A DNA stretch of 35,123 nucleotides, from the NCBI RefSeq assembly GCF_003002825.1, contig NZ_PVTE01000041.1, positions 1 through 35,123 on the forward strand, given 5' to 3'. The translations under genes were made by a program, and so were the position numbers. Below the pieces are notes generated by a model, which was given only the letters and a program-made list of their open reading frames with translations, was not told the origin of the DNA and did no database searches. Below are positions 19,101-25,938 of the stretch, piece by piece. The stretch's first letter is position 1. The number at the start of each line of letters is the position of its first letter. The stretch is from Spirosoma oryzae (GTDB lineage Bacteria > Bacteroidota > Bacteroidia > Cytophagales > Spirosomataceae).

Positions 19101-19469
19101 GTGGTAGCAGAGCGGAGAGCGGAATACTATTTCCCGATCCCGAACACCAACCCGGTCGTCTATGACACGCTGGTATGTCCGGTACGCTCATCGATCAAAG
19201 TCGAGAGTGAAAATGACCTGGTGATCTTCCCTAACCCGACCACCGGACCGATCTCGGTTGTGGCACGGGGTCAGATGCAGCTCGACGCTATCCGGGTTCG
19301 GCTGTGGGACGAACTGGGCCGGGAGATTTTCACGGGATACACCCAGACGCTAGCCAATGGTAAACTGGTTATCGATCTGACATATCTGCCCGACGCGATG
19401 TACACCATGCAGCTGTATTCGGATTCATACCGAAACACCTGGAAGGTGATTAAACTCTCACAAAAGTAA
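13173..19469 (+). CDS. Giant repeat-rich surface protein (adhesin-like) with T9SS sorting domain
   Basis: 2098 residues. The ATG at 13173 gives a long basic leader before the hydrophobic signal segment MLGSVALMLLSAIVSLGQG; the ATG at 13308 is a possible shorter start. Residues about 65-400 are a unique domain. About 410-780 and 1376-1925 are Ig/PKD-like repeats with a two-cysteine pattern (ICxG, TGCxGxVxWSTGxTG, TYTATCTENGC). About 782-1372 are six roughly 99-residue cadherin-like tandem repeats (NTPVTTTILSNDKDRTGAA, DGTATYTP, YAGPDQYTYQICD). The end (VIFPNPTTGPISVVARG onwards) is a type A T9SS sorting domain. No enzyme motif is seen. Likely role: adhesion, surface layer or gliding-type adhesin. 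Parts of the repeats are identical at DNA level (see repeat entries). Confidence 0.85.
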   Translation: MFNSLGFRLRPGTSRKSLQPPDRCLQSHRTKFTINRRAGRAVSRHMLGSVALMLLSAIVSLGQGVRLDVTTLSVNSTFIAGYYRQCNVNDVDILVNGNVVTPTGFGFTGYGLFQATVPYGSLPLGATVQLRENCTGYLSNTGTVRDEFAYVEVSGAASNGITPASTGSPYSALRTPTQILPKGCGAVTLGGHSDFTISMSLEDKNSVFGPIKINGQTPNNGDFLLFSPDESNPAPVFAANQTTASAKYTTALTNTQFVGPTTLTYTHNGSFATQDLSFRMGPVGITQITYANGQLEYGYYTTGNYNDKIAATSSNPNGAFELIFDGSTFTIKLDGSVIASVARSIQFNPSIGTVSNGGVLPYGSTVTYEGPTSGGSGYIEVIYDGYQKARQLITVNGTTTPPSIAFASGSTSEQICVGSSATLNATGCTGIVTWSTGATGNSLTITPGVGLTTYTATCTENGCSSGASNQAIVSANATPAAPALTASPNPICAGSISTLNATGCNGTVTWSTGATGASISVSPNQTTTYTATCTENGCTSPQGSVGVTVNPIPAAPALTASPSAICVGSASTLNATGCTDTVTWSTGATGASISVSPNQTTTYTATCTENGCTSAAGSVGVTVNPGPSAPALTASPSAICVGSASTLTATGCTGTVTWSTGTTGASISVSPNQTTTYTATCTENGCTSPQGSVGVTVNPIPVAPTATPASLTVYQYSAAKTVSFGGCAGTIDWSGTNGTTGTGSISLPTASVGTITYTATCTENGCTSPAVSMLYEVRVNPAPTTTNDATTTQPNTPVQLSILTNDTDGMGNGATLQNVTLPTITVQSTHGTVVVNADGTATYTPANNFAGTDQFTYQICSPLDNSKCATAVATISVVSSPPVAVADASSTGFNTPVTTTILSNDKDRTGAAATLQNVTLPTVTVQPAHGTVVVTADGTATYTPTTNYAGPDQYTYQICDVADNTKCSTAVATITIASAPPVAVADISTTGFNTPVITTVLSNDKDKTGAGATLQNVTLPTVTVQPAHGSTTINANGTIVYTPTLNFTGQDQYTYQICDVADNTKCVTALVTVTVGSTPPVAANDQQVVAFNTPTGVSLLSNDTDKTGAVATLQNVTMPTVTSQPAHGSVVVNPDGTATYTPATNYVGQDAFSYQICDIADNSKCATAVATISVVSSPPVAVADASSTGFNTPVTTTILSNDKDRTGAAATLQNVTLPTVTVQPAHGTVVVNADGTATYTPAANYAGPDQYTYQICDVVDKSKCATAIVTINVSSAPPVANSDNAATGMTQPITVNILGNDNDKTGSATTLQNVTLPVITTQPTAGTAIVNPDGTITYTPNGTFAGSISFPYQICDVADKSLCATATVTINLGVDSPTITADKKLICAGTSATLTATGCKGTVTWSTGATGNSIGVNPTATTTYTATCSVNGVSSQPSVPIGIQVTPLPQAPVIYINNAQVNVGGSATICSGTSVTLVATGCAGTVTWSTGDVGASLVVTPQAQTDYTAVCSINGCVSPTSNRATALVTEIPAAPMVTGGGQSICLGQSVQLSAQACTGRISWSGGQTGSTITVSPTTSTSYRAYCTVNNCISPASSELIVTVNPVPSAPRVVFVADEQDKGEQLSVCAGTTLKVVALGCQGGTLRWNDGSTGVFKLVTAVTSTDYSVVCINAGGCQSGASNTARLNVISLPDAPRLDQSAPAICAGSSATLTAYVSADVQLRWSTGDTANVITIMPALTTTYTVQAFQQGCAGGVASLTVSVNQLPSSPQLTFADSASTRPGAICAGGSVTLVAAGSCSGAILWSDGSKGSVLVARPLQTTLYTAVCVSAAGCSSPLSNTLTAVVTPLPGKPTLVAPRLTMCAGDTIRLSVSALPAGMKPIWSTGDTTSVITLTKAGKFAVAFSDVVGCQSAYSDTASISVLQSPAKPVLAMANVMDVQVMDDSIPSPYVYRWFLDGNRDVTAGGLGYRAAHNGLVVAERRAEYYFPIPNTNPVVYDTLVCPVRSSIKVESENDLVIFPNPTTGPISVVARGQMQLDAIRVRLWDELGREIFTGYTQTLANGKLVIDLTYLPDAMYTMQLYSDSYRNTWKVIKLSQK
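14715..14832 (+). repeat. 118-bp exact repeat, copy 1 (copy 2 at 15159-15276)
   Basis: Inside the cysteine-type repeats of the giant adhesin gene, this stretch matches 15159-15276 base for base at an offset of 444 bp. The unit between is similar but diverged, so the identity points to recent duplication or gene conversion. Confidence 0.8.
15762..15973 (+). repeat. 212-bp exact repeat, copy 1 (copy 2 at 16653-16864)
   Basis: In the tandem cadherin-like part of the adhesin gene, this stretch is identical to 16653-16864. The offset is 891 bp, that is 297 codons or three 99-residue repeats, while intervening repeats have diverged. This suggests a recent three-repeat duplication or conversion. 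Confidence 0.85.
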
Positions 19470-19484
19470 AACTACTCGACTGGT

Positions 19485-19511
19485 CAGGGACTCACCTCGT
19501 GTGGGTCCCTG
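19485..19511 (+). promoter_or_regulatory. Hairpin between adhesin and porV-like genes
   Basis: CAGGGAC (19485-19491) pairs with GTCCCTG (19505-19511) around a 13-base loop. It sits between the adhesin stop and the porV-like ATG. It has no T-run, so partial attenuation or mRNA processing is more likely than full termination. Confidence 0.35.
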
Positions 19512-19533
19512 CACTGGAGACGTCCATCTGCTT

Positions 19534-20766
19534 ATGACTACACGTACCATTACGACGGCTCTCAGCACGCTGCTGCTGGGTCTGTCGCTGGGGAGTCAGG
19601 TGTTTGCTCAATCCACCACTCCAGCCAGCAACCCCGTCAATCCAGGGCGAATACCGGAAAGTTCGTTTCCGGGTTTATTGATCAATCCCGATCTGCGTTC
19701 AGCGGCAATGGGTGACGGTGGTATGGGGCTTCGTCCCATCGGCGATGCCTCTGCCCTGTACCTCAACCCCGCTCGACTGCTGGAACAACCATACCGCTCC
19801 GGCGTGTCGCTTACGTACACGCCCTGGTTACGGGCGATCATCGACGGGCAGGCAATTATGTACGGCTCGTTCTACCGGCAATTGAACAAACGGGAAGGAA
19901 TCGGTCTGCAGCTCACGTATTTTGACATGGGCACTGCCAAACTGACTGACGGTCAGGGCTACTCAATGGGTGAGCAGCGGTTCGGTGATTTCTACGGCAG
20001 TGCCAGCTACGCTCGTCGACTGAGCCGGCTAAATTCGCTGGCGGTTTCTGTTCAGTATATTCACTCAAATCTGGGCACAGCCCTTGCTGGTTACAGCGCA
20101 GCAAATTCATTCAACAGTTCGGTGAGTTTCTTTCACCGGGCTAAGGACACCACGGCTCGCACTCAGGTGTCCTACGGACTTGGTCTGTTCAATATCGGCG
20201 CTAAAGTGCGATATGGTAATGTCAAGGCGCTCAATTATCAGCCGACGAATTTTCGGGCTGGGCTGGCCCTAAATCAGTACCTGAGCGATAAGGGCGATCA
20301 CCAGCTAACATTGAGCCTGGATGCGATGAAGATGCTGGTACCGACTCCCCCCATCCGTAGTACCACGGGCACCGTACTATCCGGCAACGATCCGGCAACG
20401 ACAACCGCTTTGGGTGCGTTGTTCAGTTCATGGGCCGATGCACCCAACGGCGTCAGTGAGGAGATCAAGGAAGTTATGTGGGGCTTGGGAGCTGAATATC
20501 GGTATCAGCAGTTTCTGGCCGCTCGTGTAGGTTATTTCCACGAATCTCTGATGAAAGGGGGACGTCGTAACCTAACACTGGGCCTGGGCATCCAGCTTAA
20601 ACAGCGGCTGGGTCTGGACGTGGCCTACCTGGTACCGATGGGCGCTACTACAACCGGACTGGCCAACACCTGGCGGCTGGGTCTTCGGCTCAAACTGGGA
20701 AAAACCAGCCAGCCGATCAACGATACCGATGAGGAAGTCGAAGCTTCACAAGCGGGCGAAAACTAG
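19534..20766 (+). CDS. PorV-like type IX secretion outer-membrane protein
   Basis: 410 residues from the ATG at 19534 (an upstream GTG would add 11 unlikely residues). Signal peptide MTTRTITTALSTLLLGLSLG, then SQVFAQ. The mature start has the PorV hallmark: an S-x-FPGLLINPDLRSAAMGD segment, then GDASALYLNPARL and a FadL-like run of beta strands to LGLRLKLGKT. PorV (LptO) is the outer-membrane shuttle that takes T9SS cargo by its C-terminal domain from the translocon to the attachment complex. It lies 64 bp after an adhesin that carries such a domain, so it may be a dedicated shuttle for the two cargo proteins. Last gene of the module, ended by the palindrome at 20786-20835. Confidence 0.85.
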   Translation: MTTRTITTALSTLLLGLSLGSQVFAQSTTPASNPVNPGRIPESSFPGLLINPDLRSAAMGDGGMGLRPIGDASALYLNPARLLEQPYRSGVSLTYTPWLRAIIDGQAIMYGSFYRQLNKREGIGLQLTYFDMGTAKLTDGQGYSMGEQRFGDFYGSASYARRLSRLNSLAVSVQYIHSNLGTALAGYSAANSFNSSVSFFHRAKDTTARTQVSYGLGLFNIGAKVRYGNVKALNYQPTNFRAGLALNQYLSDKGDHQLTLSLDAMKMLVPTPPIRSTTGTVLSGNDPATTTALGALFSSWADAPNGVSEEIKEVMWGLGAEYRYQQFLAARVGYFHESLMKGGRRNLTLGLGIQLKQRLGLDVAYLVPMGATTTGLANTWRLGLRLKLGKTSQPINDTDEEVEASQAGEN

Positions 20767-20785
20767 TACCACTTGTGGATATACT

Positions 20786-20835
20786 CTAGCGAATAAAAAA
20801 AGCCTTCCAATTGGAAGGCTTTTTTTATTCGCTAG
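20786..20835. terminator. Perfect 50-bp palindrome, bidirectional terminator
   Basis: Arms of 25 bp (20786-20810 and 20811-20835) are fully complementary. The core is AGCCTTCCAATTGGAAGGCT flanked by seven A and seven T, so an intrinsic terminator forms in either direction. It ends the porV-like gene on one side and the nuoD remnant on the other. Confidence 0.85.
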
Positions 20836-20869
20836 ATGAAATGCTGTGTTACACTGTATACCTATTAAC

Positions 20870-21674
20870 TTACTGATCGACTTCGCCCATGATCAGGTCT
20901 ATCGAGCCGATAATGGCGACCAGATCGGCTAGCATAGCCCCTTTACTGATCTCGCCAATAACCGACAGGTTGTGGAAACAGTAGGAACGGCACCGGCACG
21001 TCGGATTTACCGTTGGTCCGGAAGAAGAAGCCTAACTCTCCTTTGGCGCTTTCGGCCCGCGCATAAAAATTCATCGCTTTCGGCCGGATCTTCTTGGGCA
21101 CAACCGCCTGCGGATCGTAATCACGCGTCCGGCGGTAGTCGCCCAGCAGCTGATCCAGACACTGTTCGACAATCCGTAACGACTCGTAGCATTCCTGCAC
21201 CCGCACTTGATTACGGTCCCAGCAGTCCCCGACGGCTCCCATCGTTCCCTTGCCAATCGGAATATCGAATTCCAGTTCGGTGTAAACGGAGTAGCCATCG
21301 ACACGGCGCAGATCGTAACGAAGGCCGGAACCCCGCAATACTGGCCCGGTACAGCCGTAGTTGATCGCGACCGGCAGGGGCAAAACGCCTACATTGGCCG
21401 TGCGCTTTACGAAAATCTCGTTTTCGATAACCAGTTGTTGTAGCTCCGTCAGCTTGGGCCGCAGGTAGGTAACAAACTCGCGACAGCGCTCTTCGAAGCC
21501 AACCGGCAGATCGTAGAACAAGCCCCCGATCCAGATGTAGTTGTACAGCATCCGGGCCCCGTTCAGCCATTCCATCAACCGCAGGATGTGCTCCCGGTCG
21601 CGCATGAGCCACAGAAAGGGCGTGTAAGCCCCAACGTCGAGAGCATACGTACCAATGGCGGTAATACGGTTCAG
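20870..21674 (-). pseudogene. nuoD: nuoD (NADH-quinone oxidoreductase subunit D), 3' fragment with frameshift
   Basis: The minus strand reads the C-terminal two thirds of NuoD: LNRITAIGTYALDVGAYTPF, REHILRLMEWLNGARMLYNY, then GCTGPVLRGSGLRYDLRRVD and FYARAESAKGELGFFFRTNG. After KSDVPV the frame is lost near 20990 by a small deletion. It resumes in another frame as SYCFHNLSVIGEIS and ends correctly in LVAIIGSIDLIMGEVDQ at the stop 20870-20872. The N-terminal third is missing: the fragment abuts rpmG sequence at 21674-21677 in opposite orientation. This core respiratory gene has no function here and is a captured chromosome piece. Confidence 0.88.
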
Positions 21675-21676
21675 TG

Positions 21677-21811
21677 CAGAAAGACAGCGGTATGCCCGGC
21701 ATGTCTCGGTATATCACCACGAAGAATCGGAAGAACACGCCGGTTCGTATTGAACGGAAGAAGTACAACCCGTTTCTGAAGAAGGTCACGCTGCACAAAG
21801 AAATCAAATAA
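21677..21811 (+). pseudogene. rpmG: rpmG (ribosomal protein L33), C-terminal fragment
   Basis: Reads QKDSGMPGMSRYITTKNRKN and ends KKVTLHKEIK with a stop at 21809-21811, matching the last 44 residues of a Bacteroidota L33. The first part (about 16-20 residues with the start) is absent because nuoD sequence begins right at its 5' edge. Followed at normal chromosomal spacing by the DUF4295 gene remnant. Confidence 0.88.
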
Positions 21812-21902
21812 GTCTCAGGTTTATTGGTGAACGGGGCGGTAGTACTGCCGTGTACCCGATACTATAAATCCCTGCGGGAAACCGCATAAACCAGATACTG
21901 TC

Positions 21903-22053
21903 ATGGCAAAAAAGGTAGTTGCAACTTTAAAGACGAAGGACAACGGTAAGGCGTTCGCCAAAATTATTTAGGCCGTTAAGTCGCCCAAGACTGGCGCTTA
22001 TACCTTCAACGAAGAAATGGTACTGGTTGACGAAGTTCAGTCGGCTTCGAAGA
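21903..22053 (+). pseudogene. DUF4295-family small protein gene, nonsense mutation
   Basis: Starts MAKKVVATLKTKDNGKAFAK. An in-frame TAG at 21969-21971 stands where the family has an ordinary residue (one C-to-T change from Gln would do it), and the frame continues AVKSPKTGAYTFNEEMVLVD. The end of the gene seems replaced after EVQSA. In Bacteroidota chromosomes this small gene follows rpmG, so rpmG and this gene were captured as one piece. Function of the family is not known to me. Confidence 0.85.
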
Positions 22054-22085
22054 GCGTAATTCGGCTCATTGAGACCGGAAACAGG

Positions 22086-22127
22086 AACGTCCCGCTTGGC
22101 TGGTAAGGCCCGATAGGACGTTTTTTT
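22086..22127 (+). terminator. Hairpin followed by T-run
   Basis: AACGTCC (22086-22092) pairs with GGACGTT (22116-22122) and seven T follow from 22121. A plausible intrinsic terminator for the + strand, just after the DUF4295 remnant. Confidence 0.5.
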
Positions 22128-22348
22128 ATACTTGGATGAGTAAGCTCGTTAATGGATGGTAGTATCATTTTACCCACTGTACGCTCAATAATCGCTTCTT
22201 GTTCCGGATTACTTGACAGATCATAAACCGTTTGGGATACATACTATATCTAGAATCAATCCTTGGCATTTCTTCCTCAATCTGCGTAATTGAACTGCGT
22301 TGGATAGATAATAAAAGTCAGTGCCTCGCCAGAACGCTGCAATCGTAT
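22128..22348. other. Short gene-free stretch with a minus-strand gene scrap
   Basis: A minus-strand frame reads YDLSSNPEQEAIIERTVGKM then ILPSINELTHP, which looks like real protein but has no start and changes frame upstream. I take it as the remnant of an unrecognised gene. Confidence 0.35.
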
Positions 22349-22759
22349 TCAAAGCTTAAAATAACCCACGTACTCATCGAGATATTTTCTGTACGCATCA
22401 AGCGCAATCTCGTCGTTAGTATCTACCTGATCAAGCTGAAACTGGTACCTGTCTTCATCCTGCTCAAGTGGGAACACATGAATAGTATGCCCTGTACGCT
22501 GATAGGTCGAGAGAATAATCAACGCCTGGGGCGTTATCAATTTCCACCATGTATCGTAAGTGGGGATGTGATAGGAGTCATTGAATGCTTTTGCCAGCGG
22601 CAGGTCAATCTGGCCGTATAGCCAACTGCTAAATTCTGCGATGGCATTTACGTATGCATCGATTGCATCGACAGACAGTTCAGAATCCCGGCTGGGATGG
22701 CGATGCGAACGTAAGCTGTTGATAAAACTATCCGCAGTACTGTAGTCTTGCCTGCTCAA
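22349..22759 (-). CDS. Hypothetical protein, 136 aa, probably the 3' half of a split gene
   Basis: Starts at a TTG (SRQDYSTADSFINSLRSHRH follows) that overlaps the stop of the next gene upstream by 4 bases. Acidic, soluble, with EFSSWLYGQIDLPLAKAF and a tyrosine-rich C-terminus (YRKYLDEYVGYFKL). Family not recognised. Reading further upstream in this frame gives natural-looking KTEEGRKIDL before the TTG. Together with the lack of ATG in either half, this suggests that one gene of about 230 codons was split by a one-base slip in an A-run near 22785. Confidence 0.5.
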   Translation of the reverse strand: MSRQDYSTADSFINSLRSHRHPSRDSELSVDAIDAYVNAIAEFSSWLYGQIDLPLAKAFNDSYHIPTYDTWWKLITPQALIILSTYQRTGHTIHVFPLEQDEDRYQFQLDQVDTNDEIALDAYRKYLDEYVGYFKL

Positions 22760-23028
22760 ATCAATCTTACGGCCTTCCTCTGTTTTTCGACGTCAATGCA
22801 GCGCAGATGTTGCATCGTCAGCAAGTGCCACTTTCGCCAGTCCCCACAGATCGGATCACCTTCATCATTCATCTCGGCACTACCTGTCTGATAGAATGCG
22901 ATGGCTTCCGGTAGTGGCTCTGTCTCGCAGGTGGTTTCCACTGGCTCATTGAAATTCATTTTATCGATCCACGCCTTTAGTTGTCCGTCCGCATTCAGCT
23001 GGTCGACGGCCGCAAACTGTTGATTCAA
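22756..23028 (-). CDS. Hypothetical protein, 90 aa, probably the 5' half of a split gene
   Basis: Opens at a TTG, 32 bp after the methyltransferase remnant. Reads NQQFAAVDQLNADGQLKAWI, then DWRKWHLLTMQHLRCIDVE. After DVEK the frame ends in KQRKAVRLI, while the alternative frame continues into the 136-residue partner. If intact, the two form a TTGA-coupled pair; if split, they are one broken gene. Product unknown. Confidence 0.45.
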   Translation of the reverse strand: MNQQFAAVDQLNADGQLKAWIDKMNFNEPVETTCETEPLPEAIAFYQTGSAEMNDEGDPICGDWRKWHLLTMQHLRCIDVEKQRKAVRLI

Positions 23029-23060
23029 GCATACTGTTTCTCTGGCTGGTCAGGTAGGGT

Positions 23061-24036
23061 CTACCAATCACCGGTATCAGTTCGCCATTCCCAAAAACGT
23101 ACTGCGACCGCGCCGAGCCGGGCGATGGCTTCGATCATGCGCCGTACCAGTGGCGGTACGACACTATTGCCGATGAACTTCTTTTTCCGGGTGTCCCCGC
23201 TCTTTAGAATATAACCGTCGGGGAATTCCTGAATGCGTTTGAGTTCGGGTACGTTGAGCATCCGCATTTTGATGTCAACGATACCGTGTGCCGCCATGAA
23301 CCGTTTGATCTTTACGGTGGCGGGGCTGTCATCGGACAAAATTTCGATTGCCAGCTTACCGGTACGGGTGATAACAAGGTAATGATGATTACCCGTTGTC
23401 AGGGTTGGGGTCGGTTCACCGGTGCTGGTGGGCACATTAGTATGCTGATTGTTGACGAGCATCGTCCGCACAATCGACAATGGAGCCTTGTCCTGGCGGG
23501 TCACAATAGTCGGGCAGGGGTTGTCGAGGTCACTACTGTGGTCGAAATCAGAAAGCCGTCGCTCGGCGTCGGCGCGGGGGTCAGTGTGATAAGGTGCTGG
23601 TGGAGCGTCGTAATCAACGTGCCTGTTGGCTCCTCCAGATTGTGCAACTGTCCGCCCCCGCTGTAATAACTCACGTTGCTGCCGGTTCCTCGACCGATGC
23701 AGGCTTACTATTGCCGTACTGGGCATCGATCAGCTGGACTCCCTGTACGAGTGACAAGCGGTTCTGGGTCGCTAGGGTTGCCGCCGGATCATTCATCGAA
23801 CTTGTCGATGCCCCGCTGGTGTAGTAACTGGTCAGAAATTTGACGCCTACCAGCGCGCACCGGTTTTCGGTTGTCAGCGTCCGGCAGGGCTGCTCCAGGC
23901 TGGTATTGCGCGAATCGGGGTTATTTCCATTACAGGTACTGAGGAAAGCCGCCTGGACCACCGCGTGGGAATCGGACGTAGTCAATGCACCGGCCGGTCC
24001 ATCAAGGCTATTATTTTTGTTAAAGCGTGTGGCCAA
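23061..24036 (-). pseudogene. DNA (cytosine-5) methyltransferase, C-terminal part, frameshifted and 5'-truncated
   Basis: The C-terminus has the late C5-methyltransferase motifs: LNVPELKRIQEFPDGYIL and KKKFIGNSVVPPLVRRMIEA (motif X GNSVxPP). Upstream is a tandem series of about 35-residue units, each with an LE-P--TLTT---LV core (SLDGPAGALTTSDSHAVVQ, SLEQPCRTLTTENRCALVG, MNDPAATLATQNRLSLVQ, LDNPCPTIVTRQDKAPLSI). At least two frame changes lie between 23520 and 23690 (after SVEEPAAT, and again before DLDNPCPT). Everything before the repeats, including the catalytic PC motif, is missing because an IS5-type fragment begins at about 24040. No active enzyme can be made. Confidence 0.85.
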
Positions 24037-24049
24037 TTAGTTTTGTGTT

Positions 24050-24510
24050 ATGATACGCTGTTACGAATCCAGCGATGTTGACTGGAAACGAATTGAACCG
24101 CTGCTAAAAGGCAAGCCGGGTGATGTAGGCCGCAGTGGGGTCAATAATTGATTGCTTATTAATGCCGTCATTTGGTTGGCTTGCAGCGGGGCATCCTGGC
24201 GGGACCTGCCTGAACGCTACGGTCCCTGGAACTCCGGCTACCGGCGCTTCCGACGATGGGCCCAGTCGGGCCACTGGCTAGCCATCTTCCAAGGCCTGCA
24301 AGACCCAGATTTAGACTGGACCATGCTTGACTCCACGACTGTGGGTGCCCACCAGCATGCAGCGGGCCCAAAAAAAGTACGCCTGCCAATGAGGCCCCTG
24401 GACGCAGCCGGGGTGGATTGACGACCAAGATTCATGCCGTTGTGGATGCGTTAGGTAACCCCTTGCGGATCGAGCTGACAGCCGGTCAACGCGCCGACAG
24501 CCCCCAGACG
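24050..24510 (+). pseudogene. IS5-type transposase, N-terminal fragment
   Basis: Reads MIRCYESSDVDWKRIEPLLK, then an in-frame TGA after GVNN, then the conserved IS5/IS427-type segment NAVIWLACSGASWRDLPERY and the first catalytic Asp region TMLDSTTVGAHQHAAG. After DAAG a one-base shift leads to GLTTKIHAVVDALGNPLRIE and AGQRADSPQT. It stops abruptly at about 24509, where fabF sequence begins. The C-terminal part is gone. On the other side it truncates the methyltransferase gene. Confidence 0.85.
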
Positions 24511-24735
24511 TGATATGGTATGCATCTGACGACATACCTCCACCGATTAACTCGGCGTAAATTTTGGCACCACGGACTTTAGTACGGTCGTACTCTTCGA
24601 GGATTAGCGCGCCTTCACCCATGACAAACCCATCGCGGTCTTTGTCGTACGGGCGCGGAGCTGTTTCCGGCGAATCATTGCGCTCCGACAGCGCCCGGTT
24701 GGCGTTGAATCCACCAATACCGGCTCTGGTAACAT
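24509..24735 (-). pseudogene. fabF: fabF (3-oxoacyl-ACP synthase II) internal fragment
   Basis: The minus strand reads AGIGGFNANRALSERNDSPE, RPYDKDRDGFVMGEGALILE and GAKIYAELIGGGMSSDAYHI, an internal piece of about 75 residues of FabF. GEGALILEE lacks two residues compared with the usual GEGAGALVLEE. No start, no active-site Cys region and no C-terminus. It joins the IS5 fragment directly. A captured scrap of a fatty-acid synthesis gene from a chromosome. Confidence 0.85.
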
Positions 24736-24794
24736 CCGTAACTTCTTTAACTTTATTTCTCAGTATTGATTTTAGGAAAATAACGGGTTGGTAA

Positions 24795-25622
24795 CTATAA
24801 GGAGTGAGGTGCGGGTACATACTCTCCCGGACGAATCCTGGCAAAAATCTGGCTGCGACCGTGGTCAGTTATCATATCGAATCGGGCCAGGTATTTGTCG
24901 ATTTCCTTATTCTGGTAGGCATGTTGTCGCTGAATGTCTACTGAGTCGATGAATACGACGTTATGGCGCATCTCGTTTATGTTGCCGTTGCGGTCACGTT
25001 GAGGATTCAACAAATGTTCCTGTCGATTGGCTAAAGTAGCATCTTCGTGGCTAACCCAGTACTTGTAATTGATCTGGGTGTAGAAGTGCATCCGACCGTA
25101 GTTGGAAAGGGCGACCTCGTACATATCGATGTTCTCCAGTACTGGTTTCCAGGTATTGATCTGCTCATGCATGAGTGCAATTACGCTCAGCAGGTTACTG
25201 CGTTTTTCCCCCTGAGATAGCCGGGCTTTGTCGTTCAGCATTTCCGTTTTTACTATCAGGCTATTGATGTAGTCGGTGAGGTGTAGTTTTTTCTCTTCGA
25301 TGGGTATATCGGCATCTTTTACTAGCCAGTATCGGTGCTTTTGGTAAAAAGTTATGCGTACGGCCGGTTCACCGTAATTGATGAGTTTGATAGTCCGACA
25401 GTCGAATGGAACATACTGAGCGAATCGGTCCATGTAACTGGCGTCAATGAAGTGTATTGTTCCGGCATCGTTCCACTCACCTTCGATGTCCCAGTTGTCG
25501 CGATCAACGAAGAGGTGGGGTGTTTCATCGAGCAGATTGGTCAGCTCGATGGTTAGTCGAGCGTAGACATCGGGTGGGTAATGTTTGCGCCGGGCTTTGC
25601 TTTGATCGGGTATCTGATCCAT
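24795..25622 (-). CDS. Hypothetical protein, 275 aa, next to the origin
   Basis: Start chosen at the ATG 25620-25622 (MDQIPDQSKARRKHYPPDVY) because the longer frame opens only with a TTG at 25724 and adds a proline-rich unlikely leader. Contains ELTNLLDETPHLFVDRDNWD, RITFYQKHRYWLVKDADIP and a helical middle with INTWKPVLENIDMYEVALSN. No signal peptide or membrane helix. No family recognised. It is read away from the iteron region, on the opposite strand to rep, so it could be a plasmid maintenance or copy-control protein, but nothing proves that. Confidence 0.65.
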   Translation of the reverse strand: MDQIPDQSKARRKHYPPDVYARLTIELTNLLDETPHLFVDRDNWDIEGEWNDAGTIHFIDASYMDRFAQYVPFDCRTIKLINYGEPAVRITFYQKHRYWLVKDADIPIEEKKLHLTDYINSLIVKTEMLNDKARLSQGEKRSNLLSVIALMHEQINTWKPVLENIDMYEVALSNYGRMHFYTQINYKYWVSHEDATLANRQEHLLNPQRDRNGNINEMRHNVVFIDSVDIQRQHAYQNKEIDKYLARFDMITDHGRSQIFARIRPGEYVPAPHSL

Positions 25623-25938
25623 GTGAATAACTAGGTATACTAATGGTTGGTAAATAGGGGGGTGAATTGGCTTTAGTAGGGTGGGGGATATTGCTAATGG
25701 CAAGTTAATTAAATTACCTTTCAAGGGAAACTTTTATTTATATATCCCAGTTTTTTCATGATTTTCTCCATTCCTTCGTTTCGCGTCAGCATTTTTTTAC
25801 TCTCGTTGCTTTTTTGATCTGTTATAAAAAAGAAAATACTTTCATGAGAAATACTAAATGAATGATACATGATAATAGAATTTTTTTACTACTTATAATA
25901 CTCTCATATTCATTTAGTTACAAGCTTATTTTTTCTCC

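Noticed and set aside
24795..25724. Longer start of the 275-aa protein at 25724
   Set aside because: It is a TTG with no ribosome site and adds a proline-rich unlikely leader; an ATG lies at 25622.
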